From: Symbiodinium sp. CCMP2592
Taxonomy: Eukaryota; Sar; Dinophyceae; Suessiales; Symbiodiniaceae
Assembly: GCA_905221615.1 (NCBI GenBank)
Contig: CAJNDT010006013.1
Span: 1,038,071-1,102,070 of the forward strand
DNA: 64,000 bases
Direction of reading: 5' to 3'
A program made the translations under genes and the position numbers. Position 1 is the stretch's first letter, and every line of letters starts with the position of its first letter. Positions 9,918 to 18,448 of this stretch are shown here, piece after piece. A model generated the notes under the pieces. It saw nothing but the letters and a program-made list of their open reading frames with translations. It made no database searches and was not told the DNA's origin.

Positions 9918-10277
9918 TTAATCCATAATATTTAAATTATTCTTCAAAATATTTACATCTTTGTCTATCCTTTCAACATCCTCCTCCACTTTTTCTAACC
10001 TCTCTTCTGGTGTAGGCTTTCGTGATCCCCACCCGGTGGTCGCAGTATCAACACCTTCATTATCTTGTGGGCTTGTTTTAAATATGTCGTTTTCATCGGG
10101 TGTTATTCCTCTCCCCATCTTCCAACTACTCCTATCTTCAATTATTGTTTTACCTTCATTGTTTATCTTAGTTTCTTTGTGAAAAGTCTTTCTTCTGCAC
10201 TTGCAGGGCAAACAGTTTAACCCATCCGTATTCAAGTGGAAGCCACCTTCATTAGGTTCACTGTGACTGTCACTCAT
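9918..10277 (-). CDS. hypothetical protein with C-terminal coiled coil
   Basis: A 119-residue acidic and polar protein. There is a Cys cluster (CLPCKCRRK) near residue 22 and a C-terminal heptad-like helix (EERLEKVEEDVERIDKDV) from ~92 to the end. No family is recognised. Its ATG overlaps the stop of the upstream 48-codon gene (TAATG), which suggests the two are expressed together. Confidence 0.6.
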   Translation of the reverse strand: MSDSHSEPNEGGFHLNTDGLNCLPCKCRRKTFHKETKINNEGKTIIEDRSSWKMGRGITPDENDIFKTSPQDNEGVDTATTGWGSRKPTPEERLEKVEEDVERIDKDVNILKNNLNIMD

Positions 10278-10423
10278 TAACTTTTCTTAGATTTTTTTAA
10301 ATACTGAAGAACTGCCTTAAGCAATTCTAAAGAAGCGGTGCAACACCTTTTAAGCTTGGTGTCTTGTATTGCAATCTTTTCAATTTCTTCGATCTCCTCT
10401 ATCGTTTCTATGTAATTCTCCAT
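10277..10423 (-). CDS. 48-residue helical protein
   Basis: A short frame starts ATG at 10423 and ends TAA at 10277-10279. The sequence is charged and helical: an acidic first part (IETIEEIEEIEKI) and a basic Lys-rich end. The stop codon shares its last A with the ATG of the 9918-10277 gene. The upstream 36 bp to the divergent ATPase start at 10460 are AT-rich and could be a two-way promoter. The function is unknown; it may be a real gene because the overlap and strand context fit. Confidence 0.45.
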   Translation of the reverse strand: MENYIETIEEIEEIEKIAIQDTKLKRCCTASLELLKAVLQYLKKSKKS

Positions 10424-10459
10424 TATATTAAATCATATATAATTTTCTCTGCTTAAATA

Positions 10460-11228
10460 ATGGATATACCAATAGTCAAACCATACAAAACAAAAGAATA
10501 CACTTGTGCCCAAAGTAAATACGATGTAGCACCTCGCATACCGTTTTCAATGGTTATAACTGGTCAATCAGGTTCTGGTAAAACAGTGCTTCTTTCAAAT
10601 CTAATTCTTGATATTTACAGAAATTGTTTCAGTCGTATATATATTTGGTCCAGTTCAGTGTTTTTGGATCCAGTTTGGGAACCAGTCAAGAAATTCATTG
10701 AGAATGATCTTGGTGTGAATTCAGAAAAAGAAAAAGTATATTTTGATACATTCAATATTGATGAGATGCAAAAAGTTTTAGATCTACAAAACAAGGTTAA
10801 TCATAATTTCGGTGCTATTTCTGATTGATGATTTCATTGACCAAGCGTCATTCGCAAAACATAACAACTTGCTTAACGCATTGTATATTAAAGCCCGACA
10901 TTTCAATGTTTCAATAATATCAAGCAGTCAGAAATATAACGGGCTAAGCACGACGATTAGAACCAATTCAAGACAGTTAATATTTTTCAAGTTGCGTAAT
11001 TATAAAGAAGTCGAGAGCGTTTTAGATGAATTGGCAGGTGTTCTAATTAGTAAAAAAGCAATGTCTGATATGAAGAGTCTACATCAAGCAAAGCAACTAT
11101 TATTAGAAATATACAATATTGCAACGGAAGATCCTTTTAGTTTTTTATTCGTTAATCTAATGCAACCAGACATAAATAAAATGTTTATGGTGAGATTTGA
11201 GAAGTATATACAAATTGATGATACTTAA
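10460..11228 (+). pseudogene. packaging ATPase (FtsK/HerA, A32-like), split by a frameshift
   Basis: Two overlapping frames together form one ATPase of about 255 residues. The first (10460-10828) has Walker A GQSGSGKT at residues 35-42 of an otherwise typical A32-like start (PRIPFSMVITG). The second (open from 10782, on to 11228) begins with the Walker B segment LFLIDDFID and continues with the sensor region (SIISSSQKYNGLSTTIRTNS) and HQAKQLLLEIYNI. The shift lies between 10782 and 10826 and needs +1 (or -2). No known recoding site is visible. In PLVs this enzyme powers DNA packaging into the capsid. Either the copy is disabled, the sequence has an error, or recoding is used. A GTG at 10812 could only start a fragment without Walker A. 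Confidence 0.85.
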
Positions 11229-11251
11229 TAATATGTTATTAATATTATTAA
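11225..11251. terminator. hairpin between convergent ATPase and small coiled-coil gene
   Basis: TTAATAATAT (11225-11234) and ATATTATTAA (11242-11251) form a perfect 10-bp inverted repeat with a 7-nt loop. It includes the ATPase stop codon and lies 4 bp before the end of the convergent gene, so it could serve both strands. Confidence 0.55.
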
Positions 11252-11254
11252 TCA

Positions 11255-11476
11255 TTAAAACAATGATACTGGGCAACAATGTAAAGTAGTAAAACTAAAG
11301 CATGGGCATTTTCTTTTCTTCTTTAGTGCCTCCACTTTCTTTTCTTCCTCGTCTAATTTATTTAACAGATCTTTCATCGCTTTTAAGAGTATATCGGTTT
11401 CCGAAATGTCTTTGCTTTTTTGTTTAAGTAGTTCCATACAGGTGGCATACTCAGAGTGAAAATCGCTCATATACAT
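11255..11476 (-). CDS. small coiled-coil protein
   Basis: A 73-residue protein; residues ~12-55 form a charged heptad-like helix ending KKVEALKKKRK, followed by a Cys-containing tail (CPCFSF..HCC). It lies 15 bp downstream of the fibre gene on the same strand and could be expressed with it. No family is recognised. Confidence 0.5.
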   Translation of the reverse strand: MYMSDFHSEYATCMELLKQKSKDISETDILLKAMKDLLNKLDEEEKKVEALKKKRKCPCFSFTTLHCCPVSLF

Positions 11477-11490
11477 TAGTTTATATTAAA

Positions 11491-13788
11491 TTAATCGCTA
11501 TCATTTTTCATCTTCTTTTTCAACTTTGTTAATTCGCCTTTCAAAGACGTTATTTCTTTTTGCATTTCTTGCACAGCTCCCCACAAGATAACTGTCATTT
11601 TATTGTATGCTAAGAGTTTCATACCATCATCATTATAAAAGATTATGTTGTCCCATTCAGGGGGCAGTTTAGCATTTTTCACATCGTCGGCTATAAATCC
11701 TAGGTTACTCTTTTTGTCTTCGTCCTTAACAAAAGTAAATGTTTTCGGTTTAACGTATTTAACTACACTATAACAGTCTTTGGTATTCACTTCTTTAATG
11801 TTCTCTTTTAATTTAAAATCTGATGTTTCTATCAAGGCGGTGCATGTTAAAGTTCCGTTAATATCTGCGTTATTGGTTGTAGTAAAGAAACCGTAAACAT
11901 CAACGCCTGTATTTGTAGCATCTAATCTTGATAAATTATTATTGCTTAATCTAATAAATCCATCAGTATCTGGATTATTTATTAATACTCGTTGCGACCC
12001 TGATACATCAGTGTGTGTTATCTCCAAATTACCTAATAAATTCACCTTTCCATCGGTTAATTGAATTTCTGGCGTTGATGATTCTAACCCCATTGTTAAA
12101 TTCATTTCTCCCGCCGTGTCTCCATTTCTGATATATAACTTATATTGAGTGTCTAAAACTTCTTTTAATTCGCTACTATTTTGAAACATAAAGCGCCCCC
12201 AACTAATAACATCGCTTTCACCAACAATATTACCAATACTATTAAATGTTTGATTATTTGTAACTGCTCTATTAATCGTAATTCCGTTAGTGTCATTTAA
12301 TTGTAATGCTATTGTTCCTGTTGTAGGGTCGGTTGCTCTATTTGATTGTAATGAAAAATTAATTTCGTTAGTTGATATTACGTTTAATGAATTATTAGCA
12401 TCTGCTCTTTGAAATATTCTCCCTGAATTATTAACATAAATATCACTATTAAATGTTGATATATTTTGAAATGATGATGTGCCACCGAAGTTACTATTAC
12501 CACCAGCTACATTTAACTTGTTTGATCCTTGGATTACTCCAATACCTAAACTTAAGCAATAAACACCATTACCGTTTGTTGTATTCAATAAAAGTAAAGA
12601 AGAACTGTCATTACTCGTGTTATATGCATTAATATTAAATGAATTAAATCTTATATAACCTTGAGCATTTTTTACCGTTAAAACATTACTGGCGTCTGTT
12701 GTATTCTTATAAAGTGTAAGTCCTGAATTATTGGAAATATTAGAAGTGTCGTTTTCATAATTTACAGTGTCTTTAAAATATGTTGGGTTGAACAACGTTG
12801 TCCCTCCTGTTGTATTGTTACATTCAATATAGGTATTAGTGTCTGTATCCGTGGATGCTCCTAACATTAATCTCATTGCCTCTTGGTCTGTTCTCAAATC
12901 CATTGATATATTTGATTTAGTAGCGTTATTGTATCTTTCTATGCTTGTGTTACCATCAGTTAATTCAATACTACCACCAATATTAATATTATTAGTTAGA
13001 CTAATTCCGTCTGCTGTTAAATTAGTTAATGATAAATCATTAGTAATGTTAACATTTCCCGACGGGTTTAATTCTAAATCTACAACACTGTCATCAGATG
13101 TAGCATTTGACACAATTTTATTTCCTTGTAAAGTTATATAATGAGTAGCGTTTTTAAACACACTTACTACTTTATCTCCTCCTCCTGTTTGATTACTAAA
13201 TAATAGTCCAGTAGTCGGTGATATATTTATTGTTTCATTATTCAATGTTAAGCCCGTGTGAATAATAGTTGGGGCGCTACAATCAATAACTGGGTTTGTT
13301 TTAAAGCGGTCAGTAAAGTCACTTAACGGAACTCTTAACGCCAGTAGATTATCAATTTCTGTATCGGTATAACCACTGCCACCACCAGCACCTGCTATTA
13401 ATGTATCTACCTCACCTTTATTATAGAAATTGGTAGCTAATAATGTGTTATTTTGATAATTAGTAGATAAATTTGTGTCTGTCTGCGTTGATGTATAATA
13501 GTTAGTAAATGTTGTGTCAATCTCCGTTTTATTGTAAAAATTAGTTGCTAAAACTGTGTTAGTTTGATAATTATTAGTTAAGTCATCATTAATAGCATTA
13601 ATATTATTGAAATTCTGTAGCTGTTTTGTATTTAAAACTGCTATGGCGTCGGTGTTTGCTGTTACTTCTGTTGTGTTGTTTATGTCGCTGAGTTCTGTTT
13701 TTGTTGCGTATAATAAAGAAATGTCTGTTCCACTTACAATAACATTATCAGCTGTTAATGTATTTGTATTATTCAAAGTCAAAGGCAT
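11491..13788 (-). CDS. tail-fibre-like protein with C-terminal peptidase S74 chaperone domain
   Basis: The protein has 765 residues. The long N-terminal part is Asn/Thr/Ser-rich with repeated short strands (NLTADGISLTNN, SGRIFQRAD), the look of a trimeric beta-helical fibre. Near residues 50-130 a motif ATNFYNKxE(I/V)DT recurs. Residues ~656-745 match the intramolecular chaperone (peptidase S74) found at the end of phage endosialidases and fibres: SDFKLKENI, then KPKTFTF, LGFIADDV, YNKMTVILWGAVQE, and a final coiled coil (EITSLKGELTKLKKK). In that family the domain guides trimer folding and cleaves itself off before the Ser of the SD motif. Here it most likely builds a receptor-binding spike on the virion. 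It ends just before the 73-residue gene. Confidence 0.85.
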   Translation of the reverse strand: MPLTLNNTNTLTADNVIVSGTDISLLYATKTELSDINNTTEVTANTDAIAVLNTKQLQNFNNINAINDDLTNNYQTNTVLATNFYNKTEIDTTFTNYYTSTQTDTNLSTNYQNNTLLATNFYNKGEVDTLIAGAGGGSGYTDTEIDNLLALRVPLSDFTDRFKTNPVIDCSAPTIIHTGLTLNNETINISPTTGLLFSNQTGGGDKVVSVFKNATHYITLQGNKIVSNATSDDSVVDLELNPSGNVNITNDLSLTNLTADGISLTNNINIGGSIELTDGNTSIERYNNATKSNISMDLRTDQEAMRLMLGASTDTDTNTYIECNNTTGGTTLFNPTYFKDTVNYENDTSNISNNSGLTLYKNTTDASNVLTVKNAQGYIRFNSFNINAYNTSNDSSSLLLLNTTNGNGVYCLSLGIGVIQGSNKLNVAGGNSNFGGTSSFQNISTFNSDIYVNNSGRIFQRADANNSLNVISTNEINFSLQSNRATDPTTGTIALQLNDTNGITINRAVTNNQTFNSIGNIVGESDVISWGRFMFQNSSELKEVLDTQYKLYIRNGDTAGEMNLTMGLESSTPEIQLTDGKVNLLGNLEITHTDVSGSQRVLINNPDTDGFIRLSNNNLSRLDATNTGVDVYGFFTTTNNADINGTLTCTALIETSDFKLKENIKEVNTKDCYSVVKYVKPKTFTFVKDEDKKSNLGFIADDVKNAKLPPEWDNIIFYNDDGMKLLAYNKMTVILWGAVQEMQKEITSLKGELTKLKKKMKNDSD

Positions 13789-13794
13789 TACTTC

Positions 13795-13828
13795 ATATTA
13801 ATAAAATAGATAATTACTTTATTAATAT
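13795..13828 (-). terminator. hairpin downstream of the 13828-14547 gene
   Basis: ATATTAATAAA (13795-13805) and TTTATTAATAT (13818-13828) are perfect 11-bp inverted arms. The hairpin starts at the stop codon of the GIY-YIG gene and ends 7 bp before the fibre start codon. Confidence 0.55.
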
Positions 13829-14547
13829 TAATTTTCTTGTTGATGCTTTAGATATACTTGATGCTTTTGAGATTTTAGATGTCTATTTTTGTTTTGATGT
13901 GTATATTTGTTCCCACACTCACAGTTTATAACCTGATTTGCTTGTGCTCTGATTTTTTCTTTGTTATTCTCACGATATATTCTGTTTCTTTCTAATTTAA
14001 TTTCTTTATTATGTTCATAGTCTTCTTTCTGCTTTGATAGAATCGCTTCTTTATTTTCTTCATAATGTTTCTTTTTCCATTCTTTAATTTCTTCAGGGTG
14101 CTCTTCTCGGTATTGTTTGCTGTATGCATTATGTTCTTCCTTATGGTCTTGGTAATATTGTTTGTTGTATTCGGGGTTGTTGTCTCTCCAAATTTTCTTA
14201 CTTTTTACTCTCTCTTCACTCGTTCTGAACGGTCTTCTTATGTTCAATGTTGCGTTCAGTTTTTCAACAAACTCTCGTTCAATGCTTTTTGCCTCTAGAC
14301 TGTCTTTACACCTTCTTGTTTCTATGTTAGTCATATCCCAGTTTTCCCATCCACCATTTTCACGAATAAACTGATAAAGATATATATTATAGTGTCTGTC
14401 TTTTTCATCATTACATTTTGATTTGTGCTGTGACTTTCTTTTTGTAAAGTCTGTCGTATGACCTACATAGCATTCTGTAACAGTTGTATCTATACATACA
14501 ATTTTATAGAAGTGTGTTTTACTGTAATCAATTGGTTTTGATGGCAT
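13828..14547 (-). CDS. GIY-YIG endonuclease with Cys/His C-terminus (1 of 4)
   Basis: A GIY-YIG nuclease of 239 residues from ATG at 14547 (an upstream TTG would add four). The nuclease domain spans ~10-95: YKIVCIDTTVTECYVGHT holds the two motif strands (YKI in place of GIY, YVG), followed by a basic helix and an ExE-type region (AKSIEREFVEKLNATLNI). Residues ~110-205 are a Lys/Glu-rich helical array with repeated 'ENNKE' blocks. The tail is a Cys/His zinc-finger-like module (CECGNKYTHQNKNRHLKSQKH). Such proteins act as homing or mobility nucleases or in recombination. Three paralogues sit elsewhere in the element. Confidence 0.85.
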   Translation of the reverse strand: MPSKPIDYSKTHFYKIVCIDTTVTECYVGHTTDFTKRKSQHKSKCNDEKDRHYNIYLYQFIRENGGWENWDMTNIETRRCKDSLEAKSIEREFVEKLNATLNIRRPFRTSEERVKSKKIWRDNNPEYNKQYYQDHKEEHNAYSKQYREEHPEEIKEWKKKHYEENKEAILSKQKEDYEHNKEIKLERNRIYRENNKEKIRAQANQVINCECGNKYTHQNKNRHLKSQKHQVYLKHQQEN

Positions 14548-14596
14548 ACTACCTAACAATATTATTAGTTAATATGTCTTTAAATATATCTCAAAA

Positions 14597-16030
14597 TCAG
14601 TCATAAACTTTCAAACCGAGGTCTTTTATTTCTAATATTTGTTCCGACAGTAATGTTATATAAATATTATCAGGCATAGCTGCAGTTGTTATTGAGGCAT
14701 TTGCAGGTTTAACTTTTACTAACATCTGTTGCCCAGCGCGTGTATTAATTCCAGTATATGAACTATCAGGCACTTTTTCAAATGAAAACCCAAATACAAA
14801 TTGACGGTCACGATATTGTCTAAAATCAATTGACATTGAATGTTGATGAAACATTGGAAGATTTAACGCCTTTCTTAAGTAGTAATAGCATTCTTGAAGT
14901 GATGTAATCGGATACTCGGCATATAGTTTAGAACCCAATTGTATTTGCATTTGTAAATCAAAATTATTGTCATAAATTCCTTCAGTTTGTTCGTCTGATT
15001 GTTGTTGTGGGTGATAGAAACGACAAAATTCTTTGTCGCAGTATTCGTAACCGGTGCTTGGGTCTCCTTCTTTGTAAAATGTAATGAATGATGCAACTAA
15101 TTTTGACACTGAACGGATGACTTGGACGTTAATATCATTTGTGCCTTTTACTGATTGAGATTGTGTAATATAAGTTGTAAAAGTAATGGGCAATCCCTTT
15201 CCTTCTAAAAGATGTTTTACATATTCATTATTTAAGTTATTATCAAGGGTGCAAACATCACAAACAACACGAGCATTATTAATTTCCCAGTCAACGCTTG
15301 TATTTCTAAATTCAGCGTCTGCTTCCGTGGCAGGATTAACATCAGTTACAAACCTATTTCCTACGGCGTCCGCTGTTGTAACATCTTCAGGGTTAATTAC
15401 ACAATCAGTAGCATTAGTAACCAGTTCTAATTCAATTGTTAAATTTCCCATATACTTTAATGGTAAATACTTAAACTGACTGAATAAACCACATAAGGGC
15501 TTAAATCCAACAATCATTTTATCCTTAAAGCCTTGACAAGTTAAACCATTAACTTCATATTTTAATCTTGTATCATTGTCATTCACGAGAGTTTTAATTT
15601 CATCATCGTATCTGTGACCAAACCCTTCGTTTGCTTCATCTTTTCGTGCTCCTTGAGACATCATTTTAGAGAACATATGATGAACTCGGTTGTAATTATC
15701 AAAGTCTTCAACAACCTGATTACCAGCAATAATTCTCATTCGTCTGAAAAAACTATAAGGAGGAGATAATGGACGGAGTTTGTTATTAAATGTTCCAGGG
15801 TCCAGATTTTGTAATGCAAAAAATATTCTTACACTTTGAGGGTCTAACCAAGCATTATCTTCAGCGTTTAATGAAAATTTCAATACACGATTACCACTTG
15901 TAGGTTTATAGATATTTGAACCAGACGGCCAAAATGTAACACTTCTTCTATCAGTAATATAACTTGAACCCTTGTTTAATTTAAATGAGAGGTTGTCAAT
16001 GAGAATATCTTCAGGTGCAAACGTTTCCAT
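14597..16030 (-). CDS. major capsid protein, double jelly roll
   Basis: A 477-residue protein counted from ATG at 16030; five codons upstream there is only a TTG. The start METFAPEDILIDNLSFKLN, then YITDRRSVTFWPSGSNIY and NAWLDPQSVRIFFALQNLDP, RPLSPPYSFFRRMRIIAGNQ, and EDFDNYNRVHHMF are typical of the PLV capsid family. Two jelly-roll halves can be guessed (about 1-230 and 231-470), the second including FITFYKEGDPSTGYEYC and FRQYRDRQFVFGFSFEKV. It is expected to trimerise into pseudo-hexameric capsomers. The length fits PLV capsid proteins. Its neighbours are the lipase-like and minor capsid genes. Confidence 0.93.
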   Translation of the reverse strand: METFAPEDILIDNLSFKLNKGSSYITDRRSVTFWPSGSNIYKPTSGNRVLKFSLNAEDNAWLDPQSVRIFFALQNLDPGTFNNKLRPLSPPYSFFRRMRIIAGNQVVEDFDNYNRVHHMFSKMMSQGARKDEANEGFGHRYDDEIKTLVNDNDTRLKYEVNGLTCQGFKDKMIVGFKPLCGLFSQFKYLPLKYMGNLTIELELVTNATDCVINPEDVTTADAVGNRFVTDVNPATEADAEFRNTSVDWEINNARVVCDVCTLDNNLNNEYVKHLLEGKGLPITFTTYITQSQSVKGTNDINVQVIRSVSKLVASFITFYKEGDPSTGYEYCDKEFCRFYHPQQQSDEQTEGIYDNNFDLQMQIQLGSKLYAEYPITSLQECYYYLRKALNLPMFHQHSMSIDFRQYRDRQFVFGFSFEKVPDSSYTGINTRAGQQMLVKVKPANASITTAAMPDNIYITLLSEQILEIKDLGLKVYD

Positions 16031-16055
16031 AATATATATAAACAAAAGTAGAAAG

Positions 16056-16085
16056 TTAATTTATACAATTAATCAAATAAATTAA
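16056..16085 (-). terminator. hairpin at the end of the 16069-16266 gene
   Basis: TTAATTTAT (16056-16064) and ATAAATTAA (16077-16085) are perfect 9-bp arms; the stop codon of the minus-strand gene lies in the loop. It also lies 26 bp upstream of the capsid start, so a promoter role is possible. Confidence 0.4.
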
Positions 16086-16266
16086 ACTTAAACTTAATAT
16101 TTTCTTGTTTCTTGGCTTTATTCTTAACTTTAATTTCTTTCACGGCGTCGTTGCCTTCATTTTGTTCTATGAGCTTCCTTACCTCTTCGTATGCGTTTTG
16201 TTTAAACTTTTTATCTTTCGGTTTCTTCTCCATCTGTTCGTATGTTGTGGCTTTGTAAGAGAACAT
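16069..16266 (-). CDS. small basic protein
   Basis: A 65-residue Lys-rich protein (KDKKFKQNAYEEVRKLIEQN, then KVKNKAKKQ). No domain is recognised. It lies between the lipase-like gene and the capsid gene on the same strand, with short spacers, which suggests a virion or DNA-binding role; this is inference. Confidence 0.5.
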   Translation of the reverse strand: MFSYKATTYEQMEKKPKDKKFKQNAYEEVRKLIEQNEGNDAVKEIKVKNKAKKQENIKFKFNLFD

Positions 16267-16285
16267 TATTATTACTATTGAGATG

Positions 16286-16927
16286 TTAATTAAATTGATC
16301 TAAAAACTCATCAGTTGTTATAGGTAAATTTCCTGGTTTGTTATGAACATTAGCAATATCAGCATAGCTATGATTATCAAGTGGGTTTAATGTTCCTCTA
16401 TTTAATGTTAAACTGCCTTTATCAAACATACTAACAACGTCACCCGTCTTTCTTATTCGTAGATTTGTTCCGGTATCTTCTGGTGACTGACCTGACACAA
16501 AAGGAGAACCATAACTTCTACTTCTAAATATATTGTTATAATCATTATTTATTTGTTGTCCCACAGCCGAAGCCAATGAGTGACTAATGACGTCGGTAAT
16601 TCCTGTAAGTTTCTTACCGTCAACCTCTATAGTTCCATCTTTAATGAATTTATCTACATCTTTGTATCTTTTGGTGTGTCTAGTTTGATAAAGTGGTAAT
16701 TTTAGATCATCATAAACATCTCTCCCGCTTTTAGTTCCTGCTATGTATAAGATACTGCCATTTTGATAAATTCCATTGGGGTTTTCGTATGCTAGTTTCA
16801 ATCCTTGAGTATCAGTTAAGAAGGTCTCCGTCCCTGTTAACTCTTCACTCACTTCATTGTGAATATTGCTTCTCGTGTTGGGTGCTTCGTATGGTTCAAT
16901 ATCATCTCTCTGTTTGTGTTTAAACAT
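16286..16927 (-). CDS. lipase-like (alpha/beta hydrolase) protein
   Basis: A 213-residue protein with the motif order of class 3 lipases. A strand and turn ILYIAGTKSGRDVYDDL at ~59-75 correspond to the GT..D motif. The nucleophile elbow SHSLAS is at 115-120, with Ser117 as candidate nucleophile. SYGSPFV at 138-144 follows. GDVVSMFDKGS at 162-172 offers Asp163, and NHSYADI at 185-191 offers His186. This is a readable Ser-Asp-His triad in the correct order, though the usual GxSxG reads SHSLA. The protein is embedded among virion genes and may be packaged and act on host membranes at entry or exit; that is inference. It is divergent from the minor capsid gene at 16974 across a 46-bp AT-rich spacer. 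Confidence 0.6.
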   Translation of the reverse strand: MFKHKQRDDIEPYEAPNTRSNIHNEVSEELTGTETFLTDTQGLKLAYENPNGIYQNGSILYIAGTKSGRDVYDDLKLPLYQTRHTKRYKDVDKFIKDGTIEVDGKKLTGITDVISHSLASAVGQQINNDYNNIFRSRSYGSPFVSGQSPEDTGTNLRIRKTGDVVSMFDKGSLTLNRGTLNPLDNHSYADIANVHNKPGNLPITTDEFLDQFN

Positions 16928-16973
16928 TATTAAAATAGATTATAAAATTATTTTTTATCATTTAATAATAATA

Positions 16974-17810
16974 ATGCTCAAGTTTAAGAAGGTATATATT
17001 GATAGCAGTTATAAAGTAAGTGGCACGTCATCAGAATTTACCATTGACCTACCTGAAACGGTTCAACTTGAAGATAATATGCTATGTCAAATACACGAGG
17101 TAAGCATTCCCCATTCTTGGTATTCAATCAACAGCACAAACAATAATATTTATTGGAGACATCAAGTTATTCCACCAGGCGTCATATCAGGTATTACTTA
17201 TCGCAAAATAACAATCCCAGAAGGCAATTACACAGCGAATGATTTAGCGCAAACATTGGAGATTGCTTTAAACTTAGTTTATGATACAGGCGATAGACCC
17301 AACACATATTCAATAACGTATAACACGGCAACCAACAAATACACTTTTTCATCAAACTACTCAACCGTTATTTTTATCGTCTTAAATGATAGTGAAGTTG
17401 CTCCCGTAGCTAATGTCTTCTCGGATCCTGTTGACGTTAATAATCTAAGTTCAATAAACCGAGTAATAGGTAATACAACACCTGCCACCGATGCATATAC
17501 CAACGTCTCACCTTATACAACAAACTTCGTTGATTTAACACCTGTTAAAAGTGTTTATCTACACTCCAATGAAATAAGCAACTTTAACCAATTGACAGTG
17601 GCGGGTAATTCAAGTACTATTAAAAAGATACCTGTAAATGTTCCTTATTTAGGTGTCATTAATGATAATGAGATAAGCAATTTTGATTATATTGATGTTA
17701 GTGGAAAGATGCTACGCCGATTGAATTTCAGATTAACTGACCACCTTAACCAAAATATAAATCTCAATGGGGTGGACATCTCATTTACTCTTACATTTTT
17801 TAGGGGTTAA
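16974..17810 (+). CDS. minor capsid protein / penton, single jelly roll
   Basis: A 278-residue protein from ATG at 16974; an upstream extension of the frame is antisense to the lipase-like gene and is not likely translated. It opens MLKFKKVYIDSSYK, then FTIDLPETVQLEDNMLCQIH and VSIPHSWYSIN, a pattern seen in minor capsid proteins of PLVs and virophages. The centre (ITIPEGNYTANDLAQTLEIAL) and the end (FRLTDHLNQ, then LNGVDISFTLTF) also fit. It likely forms the pentameric vertex next to the major capsid protein. Confidence 0.8.
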   Translation: MLKFKKVYIDSSYKVSGTSSEFTIDLPETVQLEDNMLCQIHEVSIPHSWYSINSTNNNIYWRHQVIPPGVISGITYRKITIPEGNYTANDLAQTLEIALNLVYDTGDRPNTYSITYNTATNKYTFSSNYSTVIFIVLNDSEVAPVANVFSDPVDVNNLSSINRVIGNTTPATDAYTNVSPYTTNFVDLTPVKSVYLHSNEISNFNQLTVAGNSSTIKKIPVNVPYLGVINDNEISNFDYIDVSGKMLRRLNFRLTDHLNQNINLNGVDISFTLTFFRG

Positions 17811-17847
17811 TAAATATCTAATTAGAAAAATCTAGACTATATTAATA

Positions 17848-18426
17848 ATGAGTAGTGAGGAAGTTAATGAGGTTAAAGATGAAGAAGCAACCGAAATAAT
17901 AGCAGATGTAATTAATGAAGAAGCAACAAAAGAAACAAATAATGAAGAAATTCATGAAGAAGTCTCGCAACCTAAAGAAGCAACAATACCGATATCAAAA
18001 GCAAAAGCCAAAGCAGTTCCAAAGAAACTAGCCAGAAGTGTTAAAGTTGTTGAGTTAGTTGAATGTGGCGCTTGTAATAAAAAAAGGTTGCCCAAAAGTT
18101 TGAGGAATACTCACCCTTATTATTGTAAGGGCCAACCAACCGAAACACTGCCTGTAAATAGACAAAAAGCAAGTTATGGGACAAAGGTAGAACAAAAACT
18201 AAGAAAAGAAATTGAAGAAGAGATGAGAAAAAAGTATGAAAGTAAAAATGAAGTGGTTACTTATTCTGACCCTATTGAAGCAAAGCCGAGTGTGCCAATT
18301 GTGCCAAGTGTGCCAAAGCAATTAACTGCAACGGAATTACTACAGCAGTCATATAATGAAATGAAACGGTTAAGACAACAAGAGAAACAGGAAAAGATTA
18401 ATAAATTTAGATCAAGTATGTTTTAA
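17848..18426 (+). CDS. hypothetical protein with zinc-finger-like motif and coiled-coil ends
   Basis: A 192-residue protein with an acidic N-terminus (EEVNEVKDEEATE and on), an Ala/Lys/Pro linker, and a Cys/His motif C-x2-C...H-x3-C (CGACNKKRLPKSLRNTHPYY C) at about 71-92. A charged helix follows (EQKLRKEIEEEMRKKYESK), then repeats of VPSVP and a Gln/Lys-rich helical end. It starts 37 bp downstream of the minor capsid gene and may be expressed with it. Its function is unknown. Confidence 0.6.
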   Translation: MSSEEVNEVKDEEATEIIADVINEEATKETNNEEIHEEVSQPKEATIPISKAKAKAVPKKLARSVKVVELVECGACNKKRLPKSLRNTHPYYCKGQPTETLPVNRQKASYGTKVEQKLRKEIEEEMRKKYESKNEVVTYSDPIEAKPSVPIVPSVPKQLTATELLQQSYNEMKRLRQQEKQEKINKFRSSMF

Positions 18427-18448
18427 AGAGAAAACAATATATAACAAT

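Noticed and set aside
10812-11228. Separate gene starting at GTG 10812
   Set aside because: It would start in the middle of an ATPase domain without Walker A; the upstream overlapping frame supplies that part, so a split ATPase is the better reading.
12839-13141. Plus-strand frame inside the fibre gene
   Set aside because: It is a shadow of the fibre gene with hydrophobic composition typical for the antisense of Asn/Thr-rich DNA.
16866-16973. N-terminal extension of the minor capsid frame
   Set aside because: It lies antisense to the start of the lipase-like gene and adds a hydrophobic stretch not seen in the family; ATG at 16974 gives the usual start.
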